A stretch of 64,000 nt of DNA from Oscillospiraceae bacterium. Its GTDB lineage: Bacteria > Bacillota > Clostridia > Oscillospirales > Acutalibacteraceae. Location: assembly GCA_015065685.1 (NCBI GenBank), contig SVPU01000007.1, positions 22,543 through 86,542 of the forward strand, in the 5' to 3' direction. A program made the translations under genes and the position numbers. Shown here in pieces: positions 1 through 8,719 of this stretch. The stretch's first letter is position 1. Each line of letters starts with the position of its first letter. The notes under the pieces were generated by a model. It was not told the origin of the DNA. It ran no database searches and was given only the letters and a program-made list of their open reading frames with translations.

Positions 1-2214
1 AAAATGATGTTTTACGGCAATGAAAAGGGCGGAAGTAACCTTTCTAAGAATATCAGAAAGAAATACACCCCGTGGGATGGCTCGCAAATGGCGGGCAGCA
101 TCGATTTTGAGCATTCGGGTAAAAAATATCGCATTGAAAGGGAGTTTCGCTCCTCTAATTCGACCGATAAGGTAAGTCTTATTGATTTGGATTTGGGAAC
201 AAGAGAGATTGTCGGAGCCGATATTGGAAAGAGGTTTTTAGGCCTTTCGGCAGCGGCTTTCGAGCGCAGTGTGTTTATCGGTCAGTTTGGTTTTCCTGAA
301 AGCGATAGCGAGGCAGAGGGCGAACTCAATTCAAAGCTTTCCAACATTGTGCTCACGGGCGATGAAAATGTTTCATTTCAAACTGTTTTCTCTCGCATAG
401 AAAAAGCAAGACTTTCGCTTATGTCTAAAAGCGGAAGAGCGGGCGAATATGATAAAAACCTAAAGCTTTGCACCGAGCTTGAAGCAAAGCTTGAAAGCTC
501 AAGGCGTGCCCAAGAAGAATATGCGGAAAAATCTGCCAAGGCAGAAGAAATAAGAGAAAAGCTTTCTTATCTTGCTAATGTGGCAATGAGCCTCAAAGAA
601 GAAATCGCAAAAGAAACAGACATTAAAAACGCACAGAAATATAAAACGATGATAGAGCTCAAGGCCGAACTTGATAAGCTTGGCAAGACTATGACTTTAA
701 GCGATGGTTCTATAATTGATGATGTTTATCTCAGCAAATTAAGATTTTGCATTTCAAAGGCAGAGGCATCTCTCGAAAAGCTTAGCAAAAAGCAAACCGA
801 AATCTCGGTTTTGGAAAAGGGTCTTGAAGGAAACCATTTGCCAGAAAAAAACGAAAGCAAAGAAGATTTAAAGGCACAAATAAATAAAAAAACCGAGCAA
901 AAAGAAAATTATGAGCAAGGCTTGAGGGCTCTTGAAAAAAGGTTATCAGAGCTTGAAGCCACCACAGAAAAAAAGCCGTTTTTCAAAACCAAAGGAGCTG
1001 CGGCAGTTGTTTTGCTTTGGGTGTTTGGCATATTAGCAATAGTTTTTGGGTATCTTGAAAATTATGTAATAACGCCTGTTTGTGCTGCTTTGAGCCTTGT
1101 TTGTCTTGCGCTTACTCCGATATTTATATCGCTTGATAAAACCAAAAGAGCAAAAAATGAGACTGAAAAAATCAATGTTGCCGATGAGTTTAGGCGAATA
1201 AAAAAAGAGCTCTCAGGGTTAGAGGAAGAGCTGCTTGGGCTAAGGTTTAAAATAATGGCTGCCGAGGCGCAAAGCAATACCTCTGTTTTGGCAAATCAGC
1301 GTGAAATGCTCCAAAACAGCAAAAAAGAAAAAGAGGTTCTCGAAAATCAGTTCAGAGCGGATGAAAATACCCTGCTCGAGCTTTTTGCAAGATATAAGGT
1401 GGCTAGGGATTTAAGCGAAGTGAAGCTTTTACTCGATGAGGTTACACAAAAAGCCGTGAAGCAAAAAGAAATAAAGCAGCAGCTCAATTTTATTGCAAAG
1501 GATATTGGCTATCTTTCTTATGAGGATGTGCAAAAGAAATTAGACGAGCTCGAAGAATTCACCGAGACCGATGTTGATTTTAAAGAGCTTAAAGAAAATT
1601 ATGAAAGCACGCTTTCACAAATGAGCGAATATAAATCGCAATTAGCAACACTTATGGCAGAAATGAAGAGTCTGGCGGCAGAGTGCGGAAAGCTTGAAAC
1701 GCTGAGCAGTGAGTTGAATGCCTGCAAGCAGAAGCTTATTTCTCAAAAGGAATTCTGCGAAACGGCAGATATCGCGTGCGAGGTTTTGAGTGAAAGCTTT
1801 GCAGAGCTCAGAAGAAGCTACGGCTCAGAGCTGGAAAAAGAAGCCTCCGAAATTTTGAAGAAACTCACAGAGTCCAAATATGTGGGAATGAACATTTCCA
1901 AGTCGTTTGATATCAATGTTAATGAAAAGGAAACATTCGGCGGAAGAGAAATTGAATATTTAAGCAGCGGCGCGGCAGATCAGGCGTATTTAAGCCTTAG
2001 AATAGCGCTCTTAAAGCTTATCGCAGGCGATGAAGCTCTACCGCTTTTCCTTGATGATGCTTTGGCTCAATATGATGATAACCGATTAAAGCAGGCGCTC
2101 GAATTCTTAAAGGATTTTGCAAGCACAAATCAGGTTATAATGTTCACTTGCCACGAATTTATTTCGCAATGTGCCGAAGAATTTAGTGCCAACAAAATAA
2201 TGCTAAAAAAATAA
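1..2214 (+). CDS. YhaN/SbcC-like AAA ATPase, 5' end outside window
   Basis: The frame is open to the left edge, so the true start and the Walker A loop lie outside the window; the visible part is about 737 residues. It has long charged coiled coils (roughly residues 130-330 and 385-620), two membrane segments in the middle (about 332-380), and a C-terminal ABC-type half with a signature-like SSGAADQAYLSLR near 655 and a Walker B LPLFLDDALAQYD near 680. Membrane helices inside the coiled coil are typical of YhaN-type proteins, which usually pair with an upstream SbcD-like phosphoesterase (YhaO) in DNA end processing. The partner would lie to the left. Family assignment is firm; the exact role is inferred. 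Confidence 0.85.
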   Translation, partial: KMMFYGNEKGGSNLSKNIRKKYTPWDGSQMAGSIDFEHSGKKYRIEREFRSSNSTDKVSLIDLDLGTREIVGADIGKRFLGLSAAAFERSVFIGQFGFPESDSEAEGELNSKLSNIVLTGDENVSFQTVFSRIEKARLSLMSKSGRAGEYDKNLKLCTELEAKLESSRRAQEEYAEKSAKAEEIREKLSYLANVAMSLKEEIAKETDIKNAQKYKTMIELKAELDKLGKTMTLSDGSIIDDVYLSKLRFCISKAEASLEKLSKKQTEISVLEKGLEGNHLPEKNESKEDLKAQINKKTEQKENYEQGLRALEKRLSELEATTEKKPFFKTKGAAAVVLLWVFGILAIVFGYLENYVITPVCAALSLVCLALTPIFISLDKTKRAKNETEKINVADEFRRIKKELSGLEEELLGLRFKIMAAEAQSNTSVLANQREMLQNSKKEKEVLENQFRADENTLLELFARYKVARDLSEVKLLLDEVTQKAVKQKEIKQQLNFIAKDIGYLSYEDVQKKLDELEEFTETDVDFKELKENYESTLSQMSEYKSQLATLMAEMKSLAAECGKLETLSSELNACKQKLISQKEFCETADIACEVLSESFAELRRSYGSELEKEASEILKKLTESKYVGMNISKSFDINVNEKETFGGREIEYLSSGAADQAYLSLRIALLKLIAGDEALPLFLDDALAQYDDNRLKQALEFLKDFASTNQVIMFTCHEFISQCAEEFSANKIMLKK

Positions 2215-2237
2215 ACCGCCTTGAGCGGTTTATTTTT
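2213..2237. terminator. bidirectional rho-independent terminator
   Basis: AAACCGC and GCGGTTT form a short stem around CTTGA with A/T runs on both sides. It sits between the convergent ATPase and antiporter genes and can serve both. Confidence 0.75.
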
Positions 2238-2244
2238 TGTGTGT

Positions 2245-3519
2245 TTATTCTGTTTTTTCTGCAAGCTGTCTTGCACTAACCTTTTCCTCGGGTTTAATTT
2301 CACCTGCTTTAAGCAAAGCAATTTTCGTGAGATATGGGCCAACAAGCTCATAAATAAGAACCGAGAAAAGTGTTATGTTTGCAACAATTGTGCCCATGCT
2401 TCCTAAGGTTTCTGCCTTAAGTGCCATTCCTAACGCAACACCTGCTTGAGGGAAGAGGGTTATACCTAAATATTTAATTATATTCGGATCGCACTTGGTG
2501 GCTTTTGAGCTTGCCGAGGCACCAAAATATTTTCCTAAACAACGGGAAATGATATAAACAACACCAATCAGCACAACGAGCGGGTCTTTAAAGGTTGCCA
2601 GCTCGAGCTCTGCACCGCTGATAACAAAGAAGAGAATAAACAAAGGCGCGGTCCATCTGTCCACCCTGTCCATAAGTTCTTCTGAAAAATCGCAGACATT
2701 ACAGAAAACTGTGCCGAGCATCATACAAACGAGCAATGATGAAAATGCGATATGTATACCGAAAACTTCGAATTTGAGCATTGAGAGTGCAACGGTGAGG
2801 AACACAAAGGTAACCGACATTGAAAGACGCTTTGACCTTGAATGGAAAAATCTCTCAAAGAAACTGAAAAGAAGTCCCATAACAAGACCTAATAACAATG
2901 AAAGTATAACTTCGAGCAATGGCTCTAAGATAATTGAAATAATGTCAACCTCGTTTGAAATAAGAGCCTTTGCAACGCCGAAAGAAATTGCAAACAGCAC
3001 AAGGCCAACGGCATCATCGAGCGCCACTATCGGCAAAAGAATTTCGGTCACAGGGCCCTTTGCCTTATATTGCCGCACAACCATAAGGGTTGCCGCGGGG
3101 GCGGTTGCCGAAGCAACGGCTCCAAGAACAATGGCGGCGGGAAGTGGCAGTTTATCGGGAATTAAAAAATGAAGTCCGATAAGCGCGGCATCAACCACAA
3201 TTGTTGTGAAAACGGCTTGAAAAATACCGATAATCATTGCCTGTTTTCCGATTTTTCTGAGTTGAGAAAGGCGGAACTCGTTTCCGATTGAAAAAGCGAT
3301 AAAGCCCAAAGCCACATCCGAAAGAAGTGAATAGGTCTTTATGTTTTCCATACTAACAAAACCAAACCCTTCGACACCGAAAGAGCCCAAAAGATAAGGA
3401 CCGACTAAAATTCCCGCAACTAAATACGCGGTGACGGCGGGTAATTTCACAAGTTTTGCTAAACGGGAAAGCATAAGACCCGAAAATAACGCGATGGATA
3501 AACTAAGTAAAATCTGCAA
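2245..3519 (-). CDS. CPA2-family cation:proton antiporter
   Basis: A 424-residue integral membrane protein with about 12 hydrophobic segments and the typical CPA2/Kef start (SRLAKLVKLPAVTAYLVAGILVG). It ends soon after the membrane domain and lacks the cytosolic TrkA-N/TrkA-C domains of KefB/KefC. It probably exchanges Na+ or K+ for H+ at the cytoplasmic membrane; the ion is not readable from sequence. A TTG start at 3519 is supported by GGGAG nine bases upstream. It is the last gene of a leftward stretch and is separated from the folD operon by a terminator-like hairpin, so it is probably transcribed alone. Confidence 0.85.
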   Translation of the reverse strand: MQILLSLSIALFSGLMLSRLAKLVKLPAVTAYLVAGILVGPYLLGSFGVEGFGFVSMENIKTYSLLSDVALGFIAFSIGNEFRLSQLRKIGKQAMIIGIFQAVFTTIVVDAALIGLHFLIPDKLPLPAAIVLGAVASATAPAATLMVVRQYKAKGPVTEILLPIVALDDAVGLVLFAISFGVAKALISNEVDIISIILEPLLEVILSLLLGLVMGLLFSFFERFFHSRSKRLSMSVTFVFLTVALSMLKFEVFGIHIAFSSLLVCMMLGTVFCNVCDFSEELMDRVDRWTAPLFILFFVISGAELELATFKDPLVVLIGVVYIISRCLGKYFGASASSKATKCDPNIIKYLGITLFPQAGVALGMALKAETLGSMGTIVANITLFSVLIYELVGPYLTKIALLKAGEIKPEEKVSARQLAEKTE

Positions 3520-3552
3520 GAAAATCGTCTCCCAACGATTAATAAATTAACA

Positions 3553-3589
3553 AAAGGCATATAATTTGCCTATGCAATTATACGCCTTT
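3553..3589 (-). terminator. terminator of the lgt-folD operon
   Basis: AAAGGCATATAATT pairs with AATTATACGCCTTT (one G-T wobble), followed on the minus strand by TTTTG. It lies just after the 220-residue membrane protein gene. Confidence 0.6.
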
Positions 3590-3600
3590 GTAAGAAAAAA

Positions 3601-4263
3601 TCAAGTACTTTTTTTAAAATCTCTCATTATTGTGATAACAACAAATATTCCAACTGCCAAAAAGATTATAGCGGCAATAGGTAAAATGTTCATAAAAATC
3701 AGTGAATGAGGTTTTTCGTTCACAAAAAACTCACTTTCAAAACTCGCAAAAACCTTTTCTATGTAATCTTCGTTTTCGCCTTTGGCAGTATAGAAACTAA
3801 GAAGATAATATTCTCTGTTTGCAACCGTTATATATTGAGTGACGGTGCATTCTTTACCTTCTTCGGTGGCAGAGAGCACTCTTTTGATGAATTTTTGACC
3901 GTAATTATCAAAAATTTCACCCTTTATGTCGTCCCCCACAATATCATTCATAACAGAGTTTATTTTATCGTTTGAAAGACTGCTTAAATTAACAATACTA
4001 CTTGAAAAATCGGTTTTATAACAATTAACCTTTATTTGTTTTGTATTAGTTTTATTAACCGCAAGGTAAATAGTGTTGCTGTCTTTTACATATTCATTGA
4101 GTTCGTCTGCACTAAAATCCAAAATTTCCGCAACGGTTTGAGGCTCGTTATGGAAAACGGCAAATTCATCACCCGATTCAAGAGAGACTTTGCTTTCGGC
4201 CGAAACGGTTAATGAAAATAAAACACATAAGATTGTCAGAAAAACAGATAGTTTTTTAATCAC
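3601..4263 (-). CDS. membrane-anchored extracytoplasmic protein, unknown function
   Basis: Not recognised. The 220-residue product has an N-terminal signal peptide (hydrophobic residues 5-22 ending SAES), about 150 residues predicted outside the cell, and one C-terminal membrane helix (about 190-210) followed by a short basic tail, RDFKKST. This is a type I membrane protein layout. The GTG start at 4263 has GGGTGA upstream, within the end of folD, and the gap to folD is 6 bp, so the two are translationally close. Being in the lgt-folD operon suggests a housekeeping envelope role, which is inference only. Confidence 0.7.
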   Translation of the reverse strand: MIKKLSVFLTILCVLFSLTVSAESKVSLESGDEFAVFHNEPQTVAEILDFSADELNEYVKDSNTIYLAVNKTNTKQIKVNCYKTDFSSSIVNLSSLSNDKINSVMNDIVGDDIKGEIFDNYGQKFIKRVLSATEEGKECTVTQYITVANREYYLLSFYTAKGENEDYIEKVFASFESEFFVNEKPHSLIFMNILPIAAIIFLAVGIFVVITIMRDFKKST

Positions 4264-4269
4264 GAAACA

Positions 4270-5124
4270 TCACCCGTTTATATTATTCTGTCTTTTGGCT
4301 GCGGTGAGAGTGTTTTGCATAAGCATTGCAATGGTCATAGGGCCAACACCGCCCGGAACGGGGGTGATTGCACTTGCCTTTTTAGAAACACTCGGGAAAT
4401 CCACATCACCGCAGAGCTTACCGTCTACGCGGTTCATACCAACATCAATAACAACAGCCCCATCCTTAACCATATCTGCAGTAACAAAGTTTGCTTTGCC
4501 CACTGCAGCCACGAGAATATCTGCCGAAGAGCAAATTTCTTTTAAATTCTTTGTTCTTGAGTGGCAGATTGTAACCGTGCCGTTTTTGTGAAGCAGCAAC
4601 ATTCCCATAGGCTTTCCAACAATATTGGAGCGGCCTATAACCACACAGGTTTTACCCTCAACATCAATATTCTCGTATTTCAGCATTTCCATAACGCCCG
4701 CAGGTGTGCAGGGAACGAAATCATAGTCGCCAATCATTATTTTTCCAACATTAACTGGGTGGAAAGCATCAACATCCTTTTCGGGAAGAATTGAGTTTAT
4801 AATTAGCTTCTCATCAAGGTGTCGGGGAAGCGGCAACTGACAAAGTATGCCGTTAATGCTCTTCTTTGCATTGAGCTCTTTAATTAAATTAAGCAGTTCT
4901 TCTTGGGTGGTATTTTCGGGCAGCGCATATTCTTCTGAAATTATGCCGAGCGCCTCACAAGCCTTCTTCTTGTTGGCAACATAAACCTTTGAAGCGGGGT
5001 CTTCACCCACAATTATAACCGCAAGGCCCACGGTAATACCCTTGGCATTAAGCTCACTAACTCCGTTCCTTACACGCTCTTTAACTGCGGCCGATATAAC
5101 CTTTCCATCAATCAATCTGTTCAT
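4270..5124 (-). CDS. folD: FolD, methylenetetrahydrofolate dehydrogenase/cyclohydrolase
   Basis: A cytosolic bifunctional enzyme that converts 5,10-methylene-THF to 10-formyl-THF using NADP+. Family hallmarks are visible: the substrate region YVANKKKACEALGI, QLPLPRHL, PEKDVDAFHPVNVG, and the nucleotide-binding stretch VVIGRSNIVGKPM, with PVPGGVGPMT near the C-terminus. I place the start at ATG 5124 (MNRLIDGK) because GGAGG lies ten bases upstream; this gives 284 residues, normal for the family. The start overlaps the end of lgt by 17 bp, which points to coupled translation. It would feed purine synthesis (purC lies elsewhere in the window) and formyl-Met-tRNA. Confidence 0.96.
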   Translation of the reverse strand: MNRLIDGKVISAAVKERVRNGVSELNAKGITVGLAVIIVGEDPASKVYVANKKKACEALGIISEEYALPENTTQEELLNLIKELNAKKSINGILCQLPLPRHLDEKLIINSILPEKDVDAFHPVNVGKIMIGDYDFVPCTPAGVMEMLKYENIDVEGKTCVVIGRSNIVGKPMGMLLLHKNGTVTICHSRTKNLKEICSSADILVAAVGKANFVTADMVKDGAVVIDVGMNRVDGKLCGDVDFPSVSKKASAITPVPGGVGPMTIAMLMQNTLTAAKRQNNING

Positions 5125-6001
5125 TTTCTGTTGCCTCCAAATTTTCGGTTTGCTCATCTGCAAACTGTGAAACATATTCTTCTTTAACCGAAAGTTTTTT
5201 ATTAATTAAAATCAAAGCAATCACGCTTCCAACACATAAAAGGAAGGAAAGAAGAGAAGAAACACGCACGGGACCGAGCATTAGGCTATCGGTTCTGAGC
5301 AGTTCTATAAATGCCCTTCCAAAGCCATACCACGCGCAGTATGTAAGGATTAGCTGTCCGCTGAATTTCCTTTTTTTGCTCAAATGATGCAGCACAAAGA
5401 AACCTATAATGCACCAGACCGATTCGTAAAGAAAACAGGGGTGCACCAGCCCCTCGCCCATCTGGAGAATGGTTCTGTCGCTCTGCATTCCCCAAAATGT
5501 GCTGTTTGTGAAGGTGCCGAAGGCCTCTTGGTTAACAAAGTTGCCCCAACGGCCCACACCTTGTCCAATAAGGAAGCCAACTGCCGCTAAATCGAACATA
5601 TTAAAAATGTTAACCTTTCGCAATTTGCACATTATACCGCCGCATAAAAACGCGCCGATAACTCCACCGTAAATAGCAAGGCCCGAAAAGCCTGAGCCGT
5701 TTCCAAGCCCGAAGAAATCGCCGATGCTTTCGAGCTTTACACCGTCAAATATCACATAATAAGCACGGGCGCACAAAATCGCAACGGGCACGGTAACAAG
5801 GATTACATCGAGCATACGGTCGGTATCAACGCCGTAGCGCTTGGCGTTTTTCATACCATATATTAAAGCCAATAAAAAACCAACGGCAATTATAATGCCA
5901 TACCAATAGATATCCCAATGAAAGCTGCCGAGTTTTATAGTAAAAGCAATCGGCTTTAGGGTTAGTTTAATACCGAAAATTATTACATCTATACCGGACA
6001 T
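5108..6001 (-). CDS. lgt: Lgt, prolipoprotein diacylglyceryl transferase
   Basis: An integral membrane enzyme that moves a diacylglyceryl group from phosphatidylglycerol to the lipobox cysteine of prolipoproteins, the first step of lipoprotein maturation. The product has 297 residues and about seven membrane segments. The Lgt signature GRWGNFVNQE is at residues 150-159, and the GLAIYGGVIGA segment precedes it. The C-terminal tail is acidic (ENLEATENEQID) and longer than usual. It starts 3 bp after the upstream M16 gene and overlaps folD at its end, so it sits within one operon. Confidence 0.96.
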   Translation of the reverse strand: MSGIDVIIFGIKLTLKPIAFTIKLGSFHWDIYWYGIIIAVGFLLALIYGMKNAKRYGVDTDRMLDVILVTVPVAILCARAYYVIFDGVKLESIGDFFGLGNGSGFSGLAIYGGVIGAFLCGGIMCKLRKVNIFNMFDLAAVGFLIGQGVGRWGNFVNQEAFGTFTNSTFWGMQSDRTILQMGEGLVHPCFLYESVWCIIGFFVLHHLSKKRKFSGQLILTYCAWYGFGRAFIELLRTDSLMLGPVRVSSLLSFLLCVGSVIALILINKKLSVKEEYVSQFADEQTENLEATENEQID

Positions 6002-6003
6002 TT

Positions 6004-7278
6004 TTATATTTCCTCCATAGGATTAATAACCGAAAGAACGGTGTTTTCACAGTCGAGCAACTCGAGTCGGCGTTCAACATCCTCCTTGGTTACCGATTTT
6101 AAATATTTAAGCTCATCAAATAGACCGCTGCCATTCATAGCACAGTCAACAAGCTGCATTGCAATGCCTTCAACACTGTCAAAAAGGCGGATTGCATTGC
6201 CATACATACCGCATCTTATAGCCGAGAATAGCTTTTTGTCAATTCCCTCGGCTTTAAGGCGCTTAACCTCGTTTTTGATTGCCTCTGCCACAGCTGCGGG
6301 GTTTTTGGATTCACCCTCGAAAATAGTGGCGCAATAACCGTTTCCACTAAAATATTCACTCGAAAACTCATCGTTTATAAGACCGTCGTTTGTGAGCTGC
6401 TTATAAAGTGGGGAGGAATCTGAAGCGATAATTTCAAGCAACAAGGCAGAGCAGATTTTTTCCTTAACGCTTCTTTGTGGCTTTTCGGTTTTTTCTTTAA
6501 AGCCAAAGCAGAACATAGGCTGAGCCACCGCTAATTTTTGCTCGGTATAAGGCTTCACAACCGTTTCGGGCTCTTGCTCGAAAAAGCGTGTAATCTCCAA
6601 AGGCTCTTGCGGTTTAATTTTTTCTTCAATAACTTTAAGCACCTTGTCAGCATCAATGTTACCTGCTATGCAGATGAACATATTAGAGGGGCTATAGAAG
6701 GTGTTATAGCACTTGTATAAAAGCTCAGCATCAATTTTTGAAATTGAATCTGTTGTTCCCGCAATATCAATTCTCACGGGGTGGTTATGATACATTGCCA
6801 TAAGCATATTAAACATAACGCGCCAAGCGGGACTATCCTCATACATCTTTATTTCCTGACCGATTATGCCTTGCTCTTTTTGGACAGTTTGTTCTGTGAA
6901 ATAGGGAGACTGAACAAATGTCAGCAGAATATCTAAATTTTCATAGAATTTATCTGCACAGGAGAAAAGATAACAGGTTTTATCAAATGAGGTAAAAGCA
7001 TTAGCATAAGCACCTGTTTTTGCATATTTTGAAAAGGCGTCGCCATCCTCACTTTCAAAGAGCTTGTGCTCTAAAAAGTGGGCAATACCCTCGGGAACGC
7101 TCACCTTTTCGCCGCCGTTTGCAGAAAAGGCGGTGTCAATCGAGCCGTATTTTGTGCCGAAAATGGCATAGCTTGTTGTATATTGAGGCTTTTCAAGAAT
7201 GAAAATTTTAAGACCTGAAGAGAGTTCGGCTTTTACATAGCTTTCGCCGATATCGCTCTCGAAAAATTCCTTTTTCAT
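6004..7278 (-). CDS. M16 family metallopeptidase, catalytic member (YmfH-like)
   Basis: A 424-residue pitrilysin-type protein with an intact inverted zinc motif HFLEH at residues 67-71 inside EGIAHFLEHKLFE, so it should be catalytically active. It has the N- and C-terminal M16 halves. It is one of a pair: the preceding gene encodes a second M16 protein without the zinc motif, and the two overlap by 4 bp (ATGA). In Bacilli and Clostridia such pairs (YmfF/YmfH) act as heterodimeric zinc proteases. No signal peptide is visible, so it should be cytosolic. The physiological substrate is unknown. Confidence 0.92.
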   Translation of the reverse strand: MKKEFFESDIGESYVKAELSSGLKIFILEKPQYTTSYAIFGTKYGSIDTAFSANGGEKVSVPEGIAHFLEHKLFESEDGDAFSKYAKTGAYANAFTSFDKTCYLFSCADKFYENLDILLTFVQSPYFTEQTVQKEQGIIGQEIKMYEDSPAWRVMFNMLMAMYHNHPVRIDIAGTTDSISKIDAELLYKCYNTFYSPSNMFICIAGNIDADKVLKVIEEKIKPQEPLEITRFFEQEPETVVKPYTEQKLAVAQPMFCFGFKEKTEKPQRSVKEKICSALLLEIIASDSSPLYKQLTNDGLINDEFSSEYFSGNGYCATIFEGESKNPAAVAEAIKNEVKRLKAEGIDKKLFSAIRCGMYGNAIRLFDSVEGIAMQLVDCAMNGSGLFDELKYLKSVTKEDVERRLELLDCENTVLSVINPMEEI

Positions 7279-8555
7279 TTCTTTTCCTCCTTTGGCAAGA
7301 GTTTATAAACAGTATGCAGCTCAATGCCATTTGCGGCGGTTATTACATCCTCGCGGGTTATTTTAAGCACCTTTTCGGCAATATCAGTGGGGGAATAAAG
7401 ATTATCATTATTTACCTTTATTGCATACCATAAATCAGTGGTTGAAAGACTGTCGTTATAACCCTTGAGTGAATCGCAGATGCTTTTAATTGAGGATTCA
7501 AACTCAAAATCGGTGAAATTGCCTTTTTTAACCTCATCCAACTGTTTTAATATTTCTTCTTCTGCCTTCTTTGCATTTTGCGTTTCAACACCCGATTCAA
7601 CCGTTAAAAGACCCTTTTGGCGAACCGAAGAAGCCGAGCAATAATAACAAAGGCTCATTTTTTCGCGCACATTTGTGAAAAGGCGCGAATATGGTCCGCC
7701 ACCGAAGATATCGCACATAACAAGCAAGGGCAGAGAAACATCATCGTTACCGCAGATTTCGCTCGAAAAGCCCATCACGAGCTTGCCTTGAGTTACATCT
7801 GCCAATTCGGTGATTTCCTGTGGCTTATCGGCTGCGGCGGTTGGGGATGAATTTTTGCAAAGAGTGATGTCTGCTCGGGTTATACCAGAAAATTTAGCCG
7901 AGATATTTTCGAAAAGCTCTGGGGGCAATGCCGCGCCCACAACCTGAAATCTCACAAAGGCATGGCTTAAAGCGGTTTGCCAAGCCTTAAACAAAGATTC
8001 GCCTGTGATTTTTTCAACATCCTCAACAGTTCCGCATTTGTGAAGTCCGTAACGCTCATTTTTATACATTTCTTCAATAAGGCGGTTTTTAGCGTAAATT
8101 CTTTTCTCGCTGAATTCGCCTTTTATGTGTTCAATAGCCTTGCGCTTCTCACGGTTTATATCTTCGGCGAAAAAGGCGCCGTTTTCCACACGGGGTTCGA
8201 ATATTAAACCTAATAAGAGCTCGGTTGCTTGATTTATAAGCGATTCGCCATCAAGACAGAAGCGGTCGTTGATTACCGAAATGGTCATCTTAAGCAACTG
8301 ATAATCACCGTATTTTTCGGTGCTCGCATCAAGTCTTGCACCGTAAAGGCGGTTGAGTTTATAATTAAGTCTCGAAAAATCGGGATATTTTTCGGAACAG
8401 CTTGTTAAAACAAAAGGTAACAGGGCGTATGGTGCAACGGTATCCTTGTTAAGAGGCAAATAAAGGTTGCAGGAAATGAGGGTTGTGTTAAATCTTTCGT
8501 TTTTAATGAAAAGACCCTCCACACCATTTGCAAGGTTTAGAATTTTACCCGACAT
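7275..8555 (-). CDS. M16 family protein, non-catalytic partner (YmfF-like)
   Basis: A 426-residue M16 protein that aligns in layout with its neighbour but has no HxxEH motif; the corresponding stretch reads VLTSCSEKYPDFSRL. The C-terminal R/Y substrate-binding type region (LFTNVREKMSLCYYCSAS) is kept. This active/inactive pairing is known in M16 heterodimers. The ATG start at 8555 has CGGAG upstream. It is first in a leftward operon that continues with the active M16 subunit, lgt, folD and a membrane protein. A TTGTAA/TACAAT promoter with 18-bp spacing can be read upstream on the minus strand. Confidence 0.9.
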   Translation of the reverse strand: MSGKILNLANGVEGLFIKNERFNTTLISCNLYLPLNKDTVAPYALLPFVLTSCSEKYPDFSRLNYKLNRLYGARLDASTEKYGDYQLLKMTISVINDRFCLDGESLINQATELLLGLIFEPRVENGAFFAEDINREKRKAIEHIKGEFSEKRIYAKNRLIEEMYKNERYGLHKCGTVEDVEKITGESLFKAWQTALSHAFVRFQVVGAALPPELFENISAKFSGITRADITLCKNSSPTAAADKPQEITELADVTQGKLVMGFSSEICGNDDVSLPLLVMCDIFGGGPYSRLFTNVREKMSLCYYCSASSVRQKGLLTVESGVETQNAKKAEEEILKQLDEVKKGNFTDFEFESSIKSICDSLKGYNDSLSTTDLWYAIKVNNDNLYSPTDIAEKVLKITREDVITAANGIELHTVYKLLPKEEKK

Positions 8556-8660
8556 AATCCAGTCTCCGTTTCATTAAGATTCTACTAAGGGTATTGTACC
8601 ACAACCATAGTATATTTTACAACACTTAAATATAATAATAAATTATTAACAATGATTTAA

Positions 8661-8689
8661 TTGAAATGTAATAAAAAATGTGTTAAAAT
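8661..8689 (+). promoter_or_regulatory. promoter of cardiolipin synthase gene
   Basis: TTGAAA (8661-8666) and TAAAAT (8684-8689) separated by 17 bp, about 30 bp before the cls start. Confidence 0.6.
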
Positions 8690-8719
8690 GGAAAAAACTA
8701 TCAAAAGGTGGTGTTTATC

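Noticed and set aside
8556..8660. Riboswitch before the M16 operon or cls
   Set aside because: The gap is short and AT-rich, with promoter-like sequences on both strands but no conserved RNA motif.
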